Shown here piece by piece: positions 50,685-59,237 of a stretch of DNA of 64,000 nt. The stretch comes from Sphingomonas sp. CBMAI 2297 (GTDB lineage: Bacteria > Pseudomonadota > Alphaproteobacteria > Sphingomonadales > Sphingomonadaceae): the NCBI RefSeq assembly GCF_029870595.1, contig NZ_JAPDIR010000010.1, forward strand, positions 117,096 through 181,095. The letters run 5' to 3'. Under the pieces are notes generated by a model. That model did not search any database. It had not been told where the DNA came from and saw only the letters and a program-made list of their open reading frames with translations. The stretch's first letter is position 1, and each line of letters opens with the position of its first letter. Made by a program: the position numbers and the translations under genes.

Positions 50685-51617
50685 ATGGGCGCGCATCACG
50701 ACCATAACCACAGCCATAATGGCCATAGTCACGCGCCCGCGGACTTCGGGCGCGCCTTCGCCATCGGCACGGTCCTGAACCTCGGCTTCGTCCTCGTCGA
50801 AGGCGCCGCCGGCTTCCTCACCCATTCGATGGCGCTGCTGGCGGATGCCGGGCACAATCTGTCGGACGTGCTCGGGCTGCTGATCGCCTGGGGCGGCGCC
50901 GAGCTCGCCAAGCGCCCGGCCTCGCCGCGCTTCACCTATGGCCTGCGCGGATCGTCGATCCTCGCCGCGCTCGCGAACGCGGTGCTGCTGTTCGTCGCGG
51001 TGGGCGCGATCCTGCTGGAAGCGATCCAGCGCCTTTCGGAACCACGCGACATTCCCGGCGTGACGGTGATGATCGTCGCCGGCGCCGGCATCGTCATCAA
51101 CTTGGGCACCGCGCTGCTCTTCGCCCGCGGGCGCAAGGGCGACGTCAACATTCGCGGCGCCTATCTCCACATGGCGGCGGACGCGGCGGTCTCGGCGGGC
51201 GTGGTGATCGGGGCCGCGCTGATGCTGCTCACCGGCGCGGAATGGATCGACCCTGTGGTCAGCCTCCTCATCGTCGTCGTCATCCTGTGGAGCACCTGGG
51301 GCCTGTTCACCGAATCGCTCACCATGGCGCTGCAGGCGGTGCCCAAGGGCATCGATTCGGCGGCGGTGGAGGCCGCGCTGGCCGATCTGCCCGGAGTCAG
51401 CCGCGTCCATGACCTCCATATCTGGCCGATGAGCACCACCGAGGCGGCACTGACCGCGCACCTGGTGATGCCGGAGGGCCATCCGGGCGACGCGTTCCTG
51501 ATCGCACTGCAACATCGGCTGGCGCATGACTTCCGGATCGATCATACGACCGTACAGATCGAATTGGGGGATGGGGCGGAATGTCGCATGCATGGGAATG
51601 GACACGCGCATGACTGA
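50685..51617 (+). CDS. Cation diffusion facilitator (CzcD/ZitB-like)
   Basis: The 310-residue protein starts with a His-rich metal-binding stretch (HHDHNHSHNGHSH) and has six membrane spans. Metal-site motifs are seen in LLADAGHNLSDV (span II) and HMAADAAVSAGVV (span V). The cytoplasmic C-terminal domain includes VHDLHIWPMS, and the tail is His-rich (MHGNGHAHD). It exports zinc or related divalent ions in exchange for protons. The stop overlaps the next gene by eight bases. Confidence 0.94.
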   Translation: MGAHHDHNHSHNGHSHAPADFGRAFAIGTVLNLGFVLVEGAAGFLTHSMALLADAGHNLSDVLGLLIAWGGAELAKRPASPRFTYGLRGSSILAALANAVLLFVAVGAILLEAIQRLSEPRDIPGVTVMIVAGAGIVINLGTALLFARGRKGDVNIRGAYLHMAADAAVSAGVVIGAALMLLTGAEWIDPVVSLLIVVVILWSTWGLFTESLTMALQAVPKGIDSAAVEAALADLPGVSRVHDLHIWPMSTTEAALTAHLVMPEGHPGDAFLIALQHRLAHDFRIDHTTVQIELGDGAECRMHGNGHAHD

Positions 51618-52257
51618 TGCCGCGCCCATCCGGCTGGTGATCTTCGACTTCGACGGCACGCTCTCCGACAGCGGGGACTGGTTCCTTTCGGTCGTCGACG
51701 AGCTGGCGAAGCGATTCCGGTTCCGTACGGTCCAGCCGGACGAAGTGGCCATGCTGCGCAACAAGAGTTCGCGCGACGTGATCGAGTTCCTGGGGATCTC
51801 CAAGTGGAAGCTGCCGCTGATCGCACGCCATGTGCGCCAGATGGTCGGGCGCAACACCCACCGGATCGAGCTGTTTCCGGGCACGCCCGACCTGCTCGAA
51901 CAAATCGCCGCCACCGGCGTGAAGATCGCGCTGGTCACGTCCAATGCCGAGGCCAATGTTCGCAAGATCCTGGGCCCCGAACATGCCGCGCGGATCGATT
52001 GCTTCGCCTGCGGCTCCTCGCTGTTCGGCAAGGCGCCCAAGTTCCGCCGCGTGCTGAGGAAGATGGGCGTGAAGCCCCATGAGGTGCTGGCGGTGGGCGA
52101 CGAGACCCGCGACATCGATGCCGCGCGCGAAGTGGGCATGCGCGCCGGATCGGTGCTGTGGGGCTATGCCGCGGAAGAGCTGCTGATCGCGATGCGGCCC
52201 GACGTGCTGTTCCGCACGCCGCAGGACATCATCGAGCACGTCGCCGCGCGCCGCTGA
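51610..52257 (+). CDS. HAD-family hydrolase, phosphoglycolate phosphatase type
   Basis: The 215-residue protein has the HAD motif I FDFDGTLSDS (Asp13 and Asp15), motif II ALVTSNAE, the Lys in FGKAPKFRRVL, and motif IV VGDETRDIDAAREVG. The cap region is helical and short. It hydrolyses a small phosphate ester; the substrate is not known. The ATG at 51610 overlaps the transporter stop, which fits translational coupling. Earlier in-frame ATG at 51592 and 51598 are possible. Confidence 0.88.
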   Translation: MTDAAPIRLVIFDFDGTLSDSGDWFLSVVDELAKRFRFRTVQPDEVAMLRNKSSRDVIEFLGISKWKLPLIARHVRQMVGRNTHRIELFPGTPDLLEQIAATGVKIALVTSNAEANVRKILGPEHAARIDCFACGSSLFGKAPKFRRVLRKMGVKPHEVLAVGDETRDIDAAREVGMRAGSVLWGYAAEELLIAMRPDVLFRTPQDIIEHVAARR

Positions 52258-52290
52258 GGGGCGATGTCATATCGTGGCAGGGGGAAGGGA

Positions 52291-52707
52291 ATGCGGCCGC
52301 AATCGATCGTTCTTTTCGAGCGGATCACCTTCGCCGCGTTGCTCGCGAACCTGCTCGACGGCGCGCTCAAATGGGATGCGACGCGCGATCACATGGCGAA
52401 GGTAAGCGCCAATCCGGCAGTCCTGCTCATGCTGGTGTTCGCCGCCTGGTTCATGGTGGCCGCCTTCCTCACGCTGCAGATTTCCCTGTGGCGGAGCAAA
52501 GTGGCGATGTGGATCAGCATCGCATTGTTCTTCCTCGGCCTGCCCATGACGATCATGCCCTTCGTCAACGGCACGGCGAGCGATTCGCAGGTGATCCCGG
52601 CGCTGGCGGCCCTGGCCCATATCTTCGCCTATGGCTTGCTGTTCACGCCCAGCGCGACTCGCTGGATGGAAGGCAGGCCGGAAATCTCCCCCGAAATCTT
52701 CCGCTGA
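52291..52707 (+). CDS. Membrane protein of unknown function
   Basis: The 138-residue protein has four hydrophobic spans (about residues 9-28, 45-68, 77-95 and 103-123) linked by short loops, and a C-terminal acidic-basic tail (EGRPEISPEIFR). I recognise no domain. The ATG at 52291 was chosen over one at 52264 because a purine-rich site (GGGGAAGGGA) immediately precedes it. It lies 33 bases after the HAD gene on the same strand. Confidence 0.75.
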   Translation: MRPQSIVLFERITFAALLANLLDGALKWDATRDHMAKVSANPAVLLMLVFAAWFMVAAFLTLQISLWRSKVAMWISIALFFLGLPMTIMPFVNGTASDSQVIPALAALAHIFAYGLLFTPSATRWMEGRPEISPEIFR

Positions 52708-52767
52708 TCCGCCAAAGCCACCCTCGCGGTCGTTGAACTCACGGCCCCCGTCTGTAGAGTGACGGGC

Positions 52768-53838
52768 ATGGAACGACTGCGTTGGACCTGGATCTGGCTT
52801 CCGCCCTTCGCGGGCGCGGCCAGCATACTCTTCGGCGGCGTGGTCGACATCCCGCCGCTGCTGCTCGGCCTGGTGCTGATCATCACCGTGCTGGCCGCGG
52901 TCCACCATGCCGAGCTGATCGCGCACAAGGTGGGCGAGCCCTTCGGCACCTTCCTGCTCGCGCTGGCGGTGACGGTGATCGAGGTGGGCCTGATCCTCAC
53001 GCTGATGCTGCAGGGCAAGTCCGGCGCGGAGACGCTGGCGCGGGACACGGTCTTCTCGGCGGTGATGATCATCCTGAACGGCCTGATCGGCGCGTTCATC
53101 CTGCTCGGCGCCCTGCGCCACCGCGAGCAGAGCTTCCAGCAGGTCGGCGTCAGCGCGTCGCTGGCGACGCTGTGCACGCTGACCGTGCTGACCCTGGTGC
53201 TGCCCAATTTCGCCGCCTCGGCCGGCCCCTTCTACGCGCCGTCGCAGCTCGCCTTCGTCGCGATCGTCTCGCTGCTGCTCTATCTCACCTTCGTCGCCGT
53301 GCAGACCGTGCGCCACCGCGACTATTTCCTGCCGCCGAACGAGGAAGCCGCCGATCTGGAGGCGCATGCCCCGCCGCCGAGCGGGCGCCAGACGCTGCTG
53401 TCGGGCGTGCTGCTCACCGCCTGCCTCGTCGAAGTGGTGCTGGTCGCCAAGGCGCTCGCGCCCGCGATCGAGGACGGCGTCGCCGCGGCCGGCGCCCCGC
53501 ACGCGGTGGTGGGCGTGGTGATCGCGATGCTGGTGCTGCTGCCCGAGAGCGTGGCGGCGGTCCGCGCGGCGATGGCCAACCGGCTGCAGACCAGCCTCAA
53601 CCTCGCGCTCGGCTCGGCACTGGCGACCATCGGCCTCACCATTCCGGCGGTGGCGGTGCTGTCGCTGGGCCAGGGCCTGCCGCTGGCGCTGGGCCTCGAT
53701 TCGCGCGGCATCGTCCTGCTCTCGCTGACCCTGCTGGTGACCACCCAGTCGCTCGCCACCGCGCGGACGACGGTGCTGCAGGGCGTGGTGCATCTCGTCA
53801 TCTTCGGCGTGTTCGTCTTCACCACCCTCGTGCCCTGA
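52768..53838 (+). CDS. Calcium/proton antiporter (ChaA-like, CaCA superfamily)
   Basis: The 356-residue protein has about eleven membrane spans. The two alpha repeats show the family's acidic motifs: HHAELIAHKVGEPFGTFLLA with VTVIEVGLIL in the first half, and MLVLLPESVAAVRAAMANR in the second. Between them lies an acidic cytoplasmic loop (EEAADLEAHAPPP). ChaA-type proteins export calcium or sodium in exchange for protons. With the EF-hand and CDF genes it forms a cation group. Confidence 0.9.
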   Translation: MERLRWTWIWLPPFAGAASILFGGVVDIPPLLLGLVLIITVLAAVHHAELIAHKVGEPFGTFLLALAVTVIEVGLILTLMLQGKSGAETLARDTVFSAVMIILNGLIGAFILLGALRHREQSFQQVGVSASLATLCTLTVLTLVLPNFAASAGPFYAPSQLAFVAIVSLLLYLTFVAVQTVRHRDYFLPPNEEAADLEAHAPPPSGRQTLLSGVLLTACLVEVVLVAKALAPAIEDGVAAAGAPHAVVGVVIAMLVLLPESVAAVRAAMANRLQTSLNLALGSALATIGLTIPAVAVLSLGQGLPLALGLDSRGIVLLSLTLLVTTQSLATARTTVLQGVVHLVIFGVFVFTTLVP

Positions 53839-53881
53839 TCAGCGGGCCGATCGCACCGGGCGAGGCTCGGCGCAGAAATAC

Positions 53882-53894
53882 TTGACTCAATCAA
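53882..53894. promoter_or_regulatory. Candidate MarR-type operator
   Basis: TTGA-CTCAA-TCAA is a palindrome with four-base arms, 24 bases upstream of the MarR-GNAT start and followed by AT-rich sequence. The position suits autoregulation, as is usual for MarR proteins. Confidence 0.4.
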
Positions 53895-53917
53895 TTATAT
53901 CCGTGCAATCTCGCGGC

Positions 53918-54850
53918 ATGGAACAGGCCATCGAACAATTCCGCGCCTTCAACCGGGCGCATACCCGCTTCGCCGCGGTGCTCGCGCCGCGCTACATGGA
54001 CAGCGAGCTGGGCGTCGCCGAGGCGCGGCTCCTCTACGAGATCGCCGGTCGCCAGCCCGTGCTCGCGATCGAGCTGCAGGACGCGCTCGGGCTCGACGCG
54101 GGCTATGTCAGCCGTGCGGTCAAGCGCTTCGAGGAGCGCGGCTGGGTTGCCCGCGAGCGCGGTACGGAAGATGCGCGCCGGCGCCCGATCGTCCTGCTCC
54201 CCGCCGGCCGGACGGCATTCGATGCGCTCGACGCGACCACGCGCGCGCATAGCCGCCGCCAGCTCGAATCGCTGGGGCCCGGCGGCGGCCCGCTCCTCGG
54301 CCACCATCTCGCCGCGGCGCGCGCGCTGATCGAGGGCGGCCCGGGCGGCTGGACCATCCGCACGCTCCGCACGGGCGACATGGGCGCGATCGCCAGCCGC
54401 CAGGCGATCTTCTATGCCGAGCATTACGGCTGGGAGCGGCCGATGGAGCTGCTGCTGGGCGACGTCACCACCGGCTTCCTGCGCGACTTCAAGCCTGGGC
54501 GGGAGCAATGCTGGGTCGCCGAGCGCGGGGGCGAGATGCTCGGATCGGTGATGCTCGCCGATGGCGGCGGCGGCGTTGCCAAGCTGCGCCTCCTCTATGT
54601 CGAGGGTCATGCGCGCGGGCTGGGCATCGGCGACGCGCTGGTCCGCAACTGCATCGCGTTCGCGCGCGACGCCGGCTATGCGCGGCTCGATCTGTGGACC
54701 CACACGATCCTCGCGAGCGCGCGGCGCATCTATGCCGCGCAGGGCTTCGAGCTGGTCGACAGCGCCAGCCACACGATGTTCGGCGAGCCGGTGATGGGCG
54801 AGACCTGGTCGCTCGACCTCAGCCGAGATGCACCGCCAGCCACACCGTAG
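53918..54850 (+). CDS. MarR-GNAT fusion protein
   Basis: The 310-residue protein joins a MarR winged helix (about residues 1-135, with LGVAEARLLYEIAGRQPVLA, LGLDAGYVSRAVKRFEERGW and the wing GTEDARRRPIVLLPAGR) to an acetyltransferase domain (about 140-305, with KLRLLYVEGHARGLGIGDAL as the acetyl-CoA-binding motif). Such fusions are known in bacteria; the acetyl acceptor and ligand are unknown. The ATG at 53918 lies after a palindromic operator-like site. Its last 32 bases overlap the convergent cupin gene. Confidence 0.9.
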   Translation: MEQAIEQFRAFNRAHTRFAAVLAPRYMDSELGVAEARLLYEIAGRQPVLAIELQDALGLDAGYVSRAVKRFEERGWVARERGTEDARRRPIVLLPAGRTAFDALDATTRAHSRRQLESLGPGGGPLLGHHLAAARALIEGGPGGWTIRTLRTGDMGAIASRQAIFYAEHYGWERPMELLLGDVTTGFLRDFKPGREQCWVAERGGEMLGSVMLADGGGGVAKLRLLYVEGHARGLGIGDALVRNCIAFARDAGYARLDLWTHTILASARRIYAAQGFELVDSASHTMFGEPVMGETWSLDLSRDAPPATP

Positions 54851-55136
54851 CGCGGTCGCCGGCGGTCCAGGTCACCCAATGCCGCCGGCCCCGCTCGATC
54901 AGCAGATGATCGCCCGGGCGCAGCACGCGCTCGCCCTCCTCCTCGATGCGCAACCCCGCCGCGCCCTCGAGCAGCAGCACCCATTCGTCCCGGTCCTGCA
55001 CCATGGGGGCATCCGCCGGAGTCGCCTGCCCCTGCGAGACGATGCGCTCGATGCGGATGCCGGGGCGCCGCAGCAGCGCAGTGAAGACTTCGCCCGCGCG
55101 GGCGTCGGGCAGGTCGGCGAGAAGGTTCGCGGTCAT
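54819..55136 (-). CDS. Cupin-domain protein
   Basis: The 105-residue protein is a single small cupin barrel. It carries [20 protein letters not shown] as the first conserved motif, [16 protein letters not shown] as the second, and a terminal WLAVHLG. The usual first-motif His pair is missing; Glu and the second-motif His residues remain, so metal binding is uncertain. It is convergent with the MarR-GNAT gene and divergent from tgt. Confidence 0.82.
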   Translation of the reverse strand: MTANLLADLPDARAGEVFTALLRRPGIRIERIVSQGQATPADAPMVQDRDEWVLLLEGAAGLRIEEEGERVLRPGDHLLIERGRRHWVTWTAGDRATVWLAVHLG

Positions 55137-55180
55137 CCCCCGCCGTTGCGCTCCCCCGCCAAAGGAGGCAAGGGCTCGCC

Positions 55181-56311
55181 ATGCCCCGTTTCGAGTTCAC
55201 CATCCACGCCACCGACGGCAAGGCGCGCCTTGGCACCATCGCGATGCAGCGCGGCGAGATCCGCACGCCCGCCTTCATGCCGGTCGGCACCGCCGCCACC
55301 GTCAAGGCGATGAAGCCCGCCGATGTCCGCGCCGCGGGTGCCGACATCATCCTCGGCAACACCTATCACCTGATGCTGCGCCCCGGCGCCGAGCGCGTCG
55401 CCCGGCTGGGCGGCCTGCACGCGTTCATGGGCTGGGACCGGCCGATCCTGACCGATTCGGGCGGCTATCAGGTGATGAGCCTGGCGGACCTGACCACCCG
55501 CAGCGAGGAAGGCGTCGCGTTCAAGTCGCACCTCGACGGCTCGCGCCACATGCTGAGCCCCGAGCGTTCGATCGAGATCCAGCGGCTGCTCGGCAGCTCG
55601 ATCACCATGGCGTTCGACGAGCTCGTCCCCACCACTTCCACTCGCGAGGTGCAGGCCGCGGCGATGGAGCGGTCGATGCGCTGGGCGAAGCGCAGCCGCG
55701 ACGCCTTCTTCGCCGCCGAGGACCATGCCGCGCACAACGCCATTTTCGGCATCCAGCAGGGCGCGCTCGACGAAGGGCTGCGCAAGGCTTCGGCGGATGC
55801 GCTGCTCGACGTCGGGTTCGACGGTTATGCGGTGGGCGGCCTCGCGGTCGGCGAAGGCCAGGAAGCGATGTTCGGCGTGCTCGACTTCGCCCCCGGCCAG
55901 CTCGACGCCGCCAAGCCCCGCTACCTGATGGGCGTCGGCAAGCCCGACGACATCGTTGGTGCCGTCGAGCGCGGGATCGACATGTTCGACTGCGTGCTGC
56001 CCACCCGCTCGGGCCGCACCGGCCAGGCCTTCACCCGCACCGGCCCGATCAACATCCGCAACGCCAGGTTCGCCGAGGATCAGGGGCCGCTCGACCCCGA
56101 ATGCCCCTGCCCCGTCTGCGCCACCTGGAGCCGCGCCTATCTCCACCATCTCGTCCGCGCGGGCGAGATCCTCGGCGCGATGCTGATGACCGAGCATAAT
56201 ATCTGGTTCTACCAGGTGCTGATGCAGGATTTGCGCGCCGCGATCGGCGACGGCCGGCTCACCGAGTTCGCGAACGGCTTCCGCGCGTCCTACCATGGCG
56301 GGCGGGACTAG
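55181..56311 (+). CDS. tgt: tRNA-guanine transglycosylase
   Basis: The 376-residue protein has [32 protein letters not shown], the catalytic Asp in [24 protein letters not shown], the second Asp in [15 protein letters not shown], and the zinc-binding CPCPVC with the following His (YLHHLV). It exchanges guanine 34 for preQ1 in tRNAs with GUN anticodons, the step before QueA. The ribosome-binding site is AGGAGG. queA lies 14.7 kb upstream instead of next door. Confidence 0.96.
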   Translation: MPRFEFTIHATDGKARLGTIAMQRGEIRTPAFMPVGTAATVKAMKPADVRAAGADIILGNTYHLMLRPGAERVARLGGLHAFMGWDRPILTDSGGYQVMSLADLTTRSEEGVAFKSHLDGSRHMLSPERSIEIQRLLGSSITMAFDELVPTTSTREVQAAAMERSMRWAKRSRDAFFAAEDHAAHNAIFGIQQGALDEGLRKASADALLDVGFDGYAVGGLAVGEGQEAMFGVLDFAPGQLDAAKPRYLMGVGKPDDIVGAVERGIDMFDCVLPTRSGRTGQAFTRTGPINIRNARFAEDQGPLDPECPCPVCATWSRAYLHHLVRAGEILGAMLMTEHNIWFYQVLMQDLRAAIGDGRLTEFANGFRASYHGGRD

Positions 56312-56585
56312 CGTCGAAACGCGTCCGAAGGTCGCAAAGGCCACAACCTGCGCGGCGGATGCCGGGCGCGAATCCGCCCGCCGCGCAACAAAGCTGCGCG
56401 GGACCGATCCTATATTTCCGACAAGCCAAAGAGCGGCCGGACAGCGCGGCCGGCCGGATCAGCCAAACAGGCGAAATCCTACTTTGCAAGGAGGTCGGGA
56501 TGCCGGGCGAATGGGGCCATCGCGACTCCTTCACACCAAATGTCGATGCAGCTAACGCTGCCCATGCAACCGGAAGGGGGATTTG

Positions 56586-56912
56586 ATGCTGCTGATGCTC
56601 CGCTTGCTCTCGCTGGTCGTCGGGGGCTTCACCGTGTGGCGCGTACTCTATGGGCAGATGCCCAGTCCTTTGTTCAAGGGCCCCTGTATCGCCGTCGGCG
56701 CCTGGATGGTGTTGTCCGCGCTGTTGCCCGGGAAGAACGCGGCATGGATAATGAGCTCCGCAAATAGCTGTGCGCTCGGCGTCTATCTGGTTGCGCTCGC
56801 CGGTTATCTGGGACCGAGCAAGCCAGTCGAGCCGCTGCTCGTTGCCGGGATGGTGGCGAACCTGATGGTGATCCTGCTGCTTCGTTCAAAACTCGGCCAC
56901 CGCGCCCATTAG
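56586..56912 (+). CDS. Small membrane protein, unknown
   Basis: The 108-residue protein has hydrophobic spans at about residues 3-20, 32-47, 55-76 and 82-100, and a basic end (RSKLGHRAH). A purine-rich site (GGAAGGGGG) precedes the ATG at 56586. No family was recognised. The 274 bases between tgt and this gene hold no other ORF with coding character. Base composition is slightly less GC-rich than the neighbours. Confidence 0.7.
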   Translation: MLLMLRLLSLVVGGFTVWRVLYGQMPSPLFKGPCIAVGAWMVLSALLPGKNAAWIMSSANSCALGVYLVALAGYLGPSKPVEPLLVAGMVANLMVILLLRSKLGHRAH

Positions 56913-57060
56913 GGTAAAAATTACCTTCACCATCAAGTGTTTCGCCTTGGGACGCCGGGAAATCCGGGGGCGCGGGGGGCGCTGAAATCCGCTATTGCCG
57001 CGCGCGGGCGACAGGCCCGGCGGAGTAGGCGCGACTTTGTTCTGGCGGCGTTTCTCGAAG

Positions 57061-58080
57061 ATGCAGGCACGCGGGATCGCGGCGGCGCTCGTCGCGTCGC
57101 TGATCGGCGCCGGCTTCTCCGCCCAGGCGCTGGCCCCCGCCGGCAAGCCGAAGCCCGAGCCCAGGCCGGTCGTCACCGGCTATGAGGCCGAGGATCATTT
57201 CCCCGGCGCCGCCTTTTATTATGCCGTCGACGACGATGCCGCGGTAGGCGCCGGCACGACCGGCACGGCGAAGCTTCCCGACCTGCCGATTCCCGCGGAC
57301 GCGGCGGATGCGCCGGTCGACGGATCCATCCAGCCGGCGCTGCCCTTCCATCTGGCCGGCAGCGGCATGGACAAGGCACGCGCGCTCCAGTGCCTGACCA
57401 CGGCGATCTACTATGAAGCGGCGAACGAGCCCGCCGACGGACAGCGCGCCGTCGCGCAGGTGATCCTGAACCGGGTGCGCCATCCGGCCTTTCCCGCAAC
57501 CGTGTGCGGCGTCGTGTTCCAGGGATCGGAGAAGCGCGGCTGCCAGTTCAGCTTCGCCTGTGACGGCGCGATGGACCGCGCGCCCGTCCGCGCGGCCTGG
57601 GACCGTGCCAGCCGCGTCGCCGCCGCCGCGCTCGCCGGCCAGGTATTCGCCCCGGTCGGGATGGCCACGCACTATCACACCTATGCGGTCACTCCGGTAT
57701 GGAATCGCGGGCTGGTGATGACCGGCGTGTTCGGCGCGCATTTCTTCCATCGCTGGAAGGGCTGGTGGGGCACGGCCGCCGCCTTTCGCCAGTCCTATCG
57801 CGGCGGCGAGCCGCTGCCCGAGCCGCATGTGCGCACCGATCTTGCCGCGGTGATCGCCCCCCTGGTGCCCATGCCGGCGCCGGCGCAGGCGCCGCCAATG
57901 GCAGGCAAGGCCGCCGCACCGATCGCGACGCCGCGCGAGAGCATCCAGCCGGCCTATGCCCAGAGCGGCACGCCGATCGGCGGCTATGCGCCCAGGCCCC
58001 AGCCCGCCGCCACGCCGGCGGATGACGGCGAATCGCAAATTCTCGACAAATGGAAGGACAGCGGCAAGCCGCTGCGCTGA
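57061..58080 (+). CDS. SleB-type cell wall hydrolase, exported
   Basis: The 339-residue protein has a signal peptide (about 1-24, ending QALA). A middle domain of the SleB/CwlJ hydrolase family (PF07486, about residues 110-235) carries the catalytic Glu in TTAIYYEAANEPADGQRAVA, then ILNRVRHPAFPATVCGVVFQ and CQFSFACDG. The C-terminal third is Pro/Ala-rich. The family cuts peptidoglycan; in non-sporulating bacteria it probably remodels the wall. A TTG at 57037 would give a longer, more basic signal start, so the start is uncertain. Confidence 0.88.
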   Translation: MQARGIAAALVASLIGAGFSAQALAPAGKPKPEPRPVVTGYEAEDHFPGAAFYYAVDDDAAVGAGTTGTAKLPDLPIPADAADAPVDGSIQPALPFHLAGSGMDKARALQCLTTAIYYEAANEPADGQRAVAQVILNRVRHPAFPATVCGVVFQGSEKRGCQFSFACDGAMDRAPVRAAWDRASRVAAAALAGQVFAPVGMATHYHTYAVTPVWNRGLVMTGVFGAHFFHRWKGWWGTAAAFRQSYRGGEPLPEPHVRTDLAAVIAPLVPMPAPAQAPPMAGKAAAPIATPRESIQPAYAQSGTPIGGYAPRPQPAATPADDGESQILDKWKDSGKPLR

Positions 58081-58089
58081 GCGGATACG

Positions 58090-58161
58090 GCAACGGGCCC
58101 CGCCTCTCGGCGGAGCCCGTCCCGGTCAGGTTCCCCCTGGGGGATCGGGGAAGGGGAACCC
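58090..58161 (+). terminator. Two consecutive hairpins after the SleB-like gene
   Basis: A stem of ACGGGC-CCCGCC/GGCGGAGCCCGT (58091-58122) is followed by GGTTCCCC/GGGGAACC (58130-58161). Neither has a T tract; together they probably end the message. Confidence 0.5.
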
Positions 58162-58178
58162 GCTAGGTATTCTTCCTT

Positions 58179-58207
58179 CGTCATCCCGGCCTTGAGCCGG
58201 GATGACG
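58179..58207. repeat. REP-like palindrome, GGC variant, copy 6
   Basis: The arms CGTCATCCCGGC and GCCGGGATGACG are separated by five bases. This is the CCCGG variant of the common element and lies between convergent genes. Confidence 0.85.
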
Positions 58208-58247
58208 GCAGGAAATCAGATACTTGCTCGGATTCTCGACCTAGTCC

Positions 58248-58604
58248 TCACCAGCGGCGCTCGCGATCGTGCTTCTGGACGCGGATGCGCGCCGACAGGG
58301 CATCGAAGCGGCGATCGAGGTCGCGGCGCTCGGCGAGCGTCAGTCCGGGACGCGAGCGGCGATACTGGGCCTCGAGCCGGGCCAGGCTGTTGAACTCGGC
58401 GCGGAGGCGAGCCGCCTCGCTGCGGCTGAGCTGGCCCGAGCGCACGCCCTGGTTGATGCGAGCCTCGAGATTCGCCTGGCGGCCGTTGATCGACTGCCAT
58501 GCCTGATAGGCGGGCGCCGGATGCGGCGCGGCCATCGCCGCGGTCATCGGAACGGCCGAAGCAGCGATGCCGAGACCGGCCAGCATCAGGGTCAACTTGT
58601 TCAT
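58248..58604 (-). CDS. Small exported helical protein, unknown
   Basis: The 118-residue protein has a signal peptide (1-25, ending AMAA). The mature part is an amphipathic helix-rich region with Arg and Ala (QANLEARINQGVRSGQLSRS, AARLRAEFNSLARLEAQYRR). Proteins with this pattern are frequent in sphingomonads, without a known function. The ribosome-binding site AGGAGCG precedes the ATG. It is convergent with the SleB-like gene. Confidence 0.8.
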   Translation of the reverse strand: MNKLTLMLAGLGIAASAVPMTAAMAAPHPAPAYQAWQSINGRQANLEARINQGVRSGQLSRSEAARLRAEFNSLARLEAQYRRSRPGLTLAERRDLDRRFDALSARIRVQKHDRERRW

Positions 58605-58841
58605 TTTACGCTCCTCTTTTTAAACCGGGCCGCCCCTGCGGCCTGAAACCGGTTATGGGGAGCGGCTGTCGCATGCTTGTCCCCAACCCCGTGCATTTGT
58701 GTCGCAAGCTGTCGTGCGCGCGGAAGTTCCGTTCATCTTCGGGAGAACGCGGCTCCGGCGCGGCGACCCGAGGGTCGGCGGAATCGATTGACGCATATGG
58801 CGGCGCCTCTAGATTCGCGGCCGGAGATGAAGAGGAAGCAG

Positions 58842-59123
58842 ATGGCGCTCTCGATTGCCGAACTGACGCTGGTCGAACAGCGCGTGACCAACGACGCACC
58901 GAGCGTGGTGGTGGCCTATCTGCTCTGGCTGTTCCTCTGGTTCGTCAGCGCCCATCGCTTCTATCTGGGCCGGCCGGTCTCGGCCGTCCTGCAGATCCTG
59001 TCCTATTTCGTGCTGATCGGCTTTGTCTGGGTGCTGATCGACGCACTGCTGATCCCCGGCATGATCCGCGCACGGCAGGACGATATTCGCCGCGACATGA
59101 TGCACGAGCTCGCCCGCTCCTGA
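58842..59123 (+). CDS. TM2-domain membrane protein
   Basis: The 93-residue protein has a short cytoplasmic start (ALSIAELTLVEQRVTNDAPS), then the TM2 pattern: VVAYLLWLFLWFVSAHRFYL with GRPVSAVLQILSYFV and a second span ending in LIDALLIPGMI. TM2 proteins are small two- or three-span proteins of unknown function. The ATG at 58842 has AGAGGAAG at a good distance; ATG at 58827 and 58797 are in frame and possible. Confidence 0.82.
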   Translation: MALSIAELTLVEQRVTNDAPSVVVAYLLWLFLWFVSAHRFYLGRPVSAVLQILSYFVLIGFVWVLIDALLIPGMIRARQDDIRRDMMHELARS

Positions 59124-59187
59124 GCCGCTCGCCTCGGCATCCGGTGCGGACCTATCGGCCAGATTGAGGACTCATCGTCGCCCCTAC

Positions 59188-59216
59188 CGTCATCCCGGCC
59201 CTGCGCCGGGGTGACG
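59188..59216. repeat. REP-like palindrome, GGC variant, copy 7
   Basis: The arms CGTCATCCCGGC and GCCGGGGTGACG are followed by GAAGAAGAATATGAGTCCC, a tail resembling those after the copies at 2928, 12103 and 29035. The copy lies between the convergent TM2 and recN genes. Confidence 0.85.
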
Positions 59217-59237
59217 AAGAAGAATATGAGTCCCAGC

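Noticed and set aside
2928..59216. The repeated palindromes considered as a CRISPR array
   Set aside because: Copies are scattered singly over 56 kb in intergenic gaps, not regularly spaced, and no cas genes are present.
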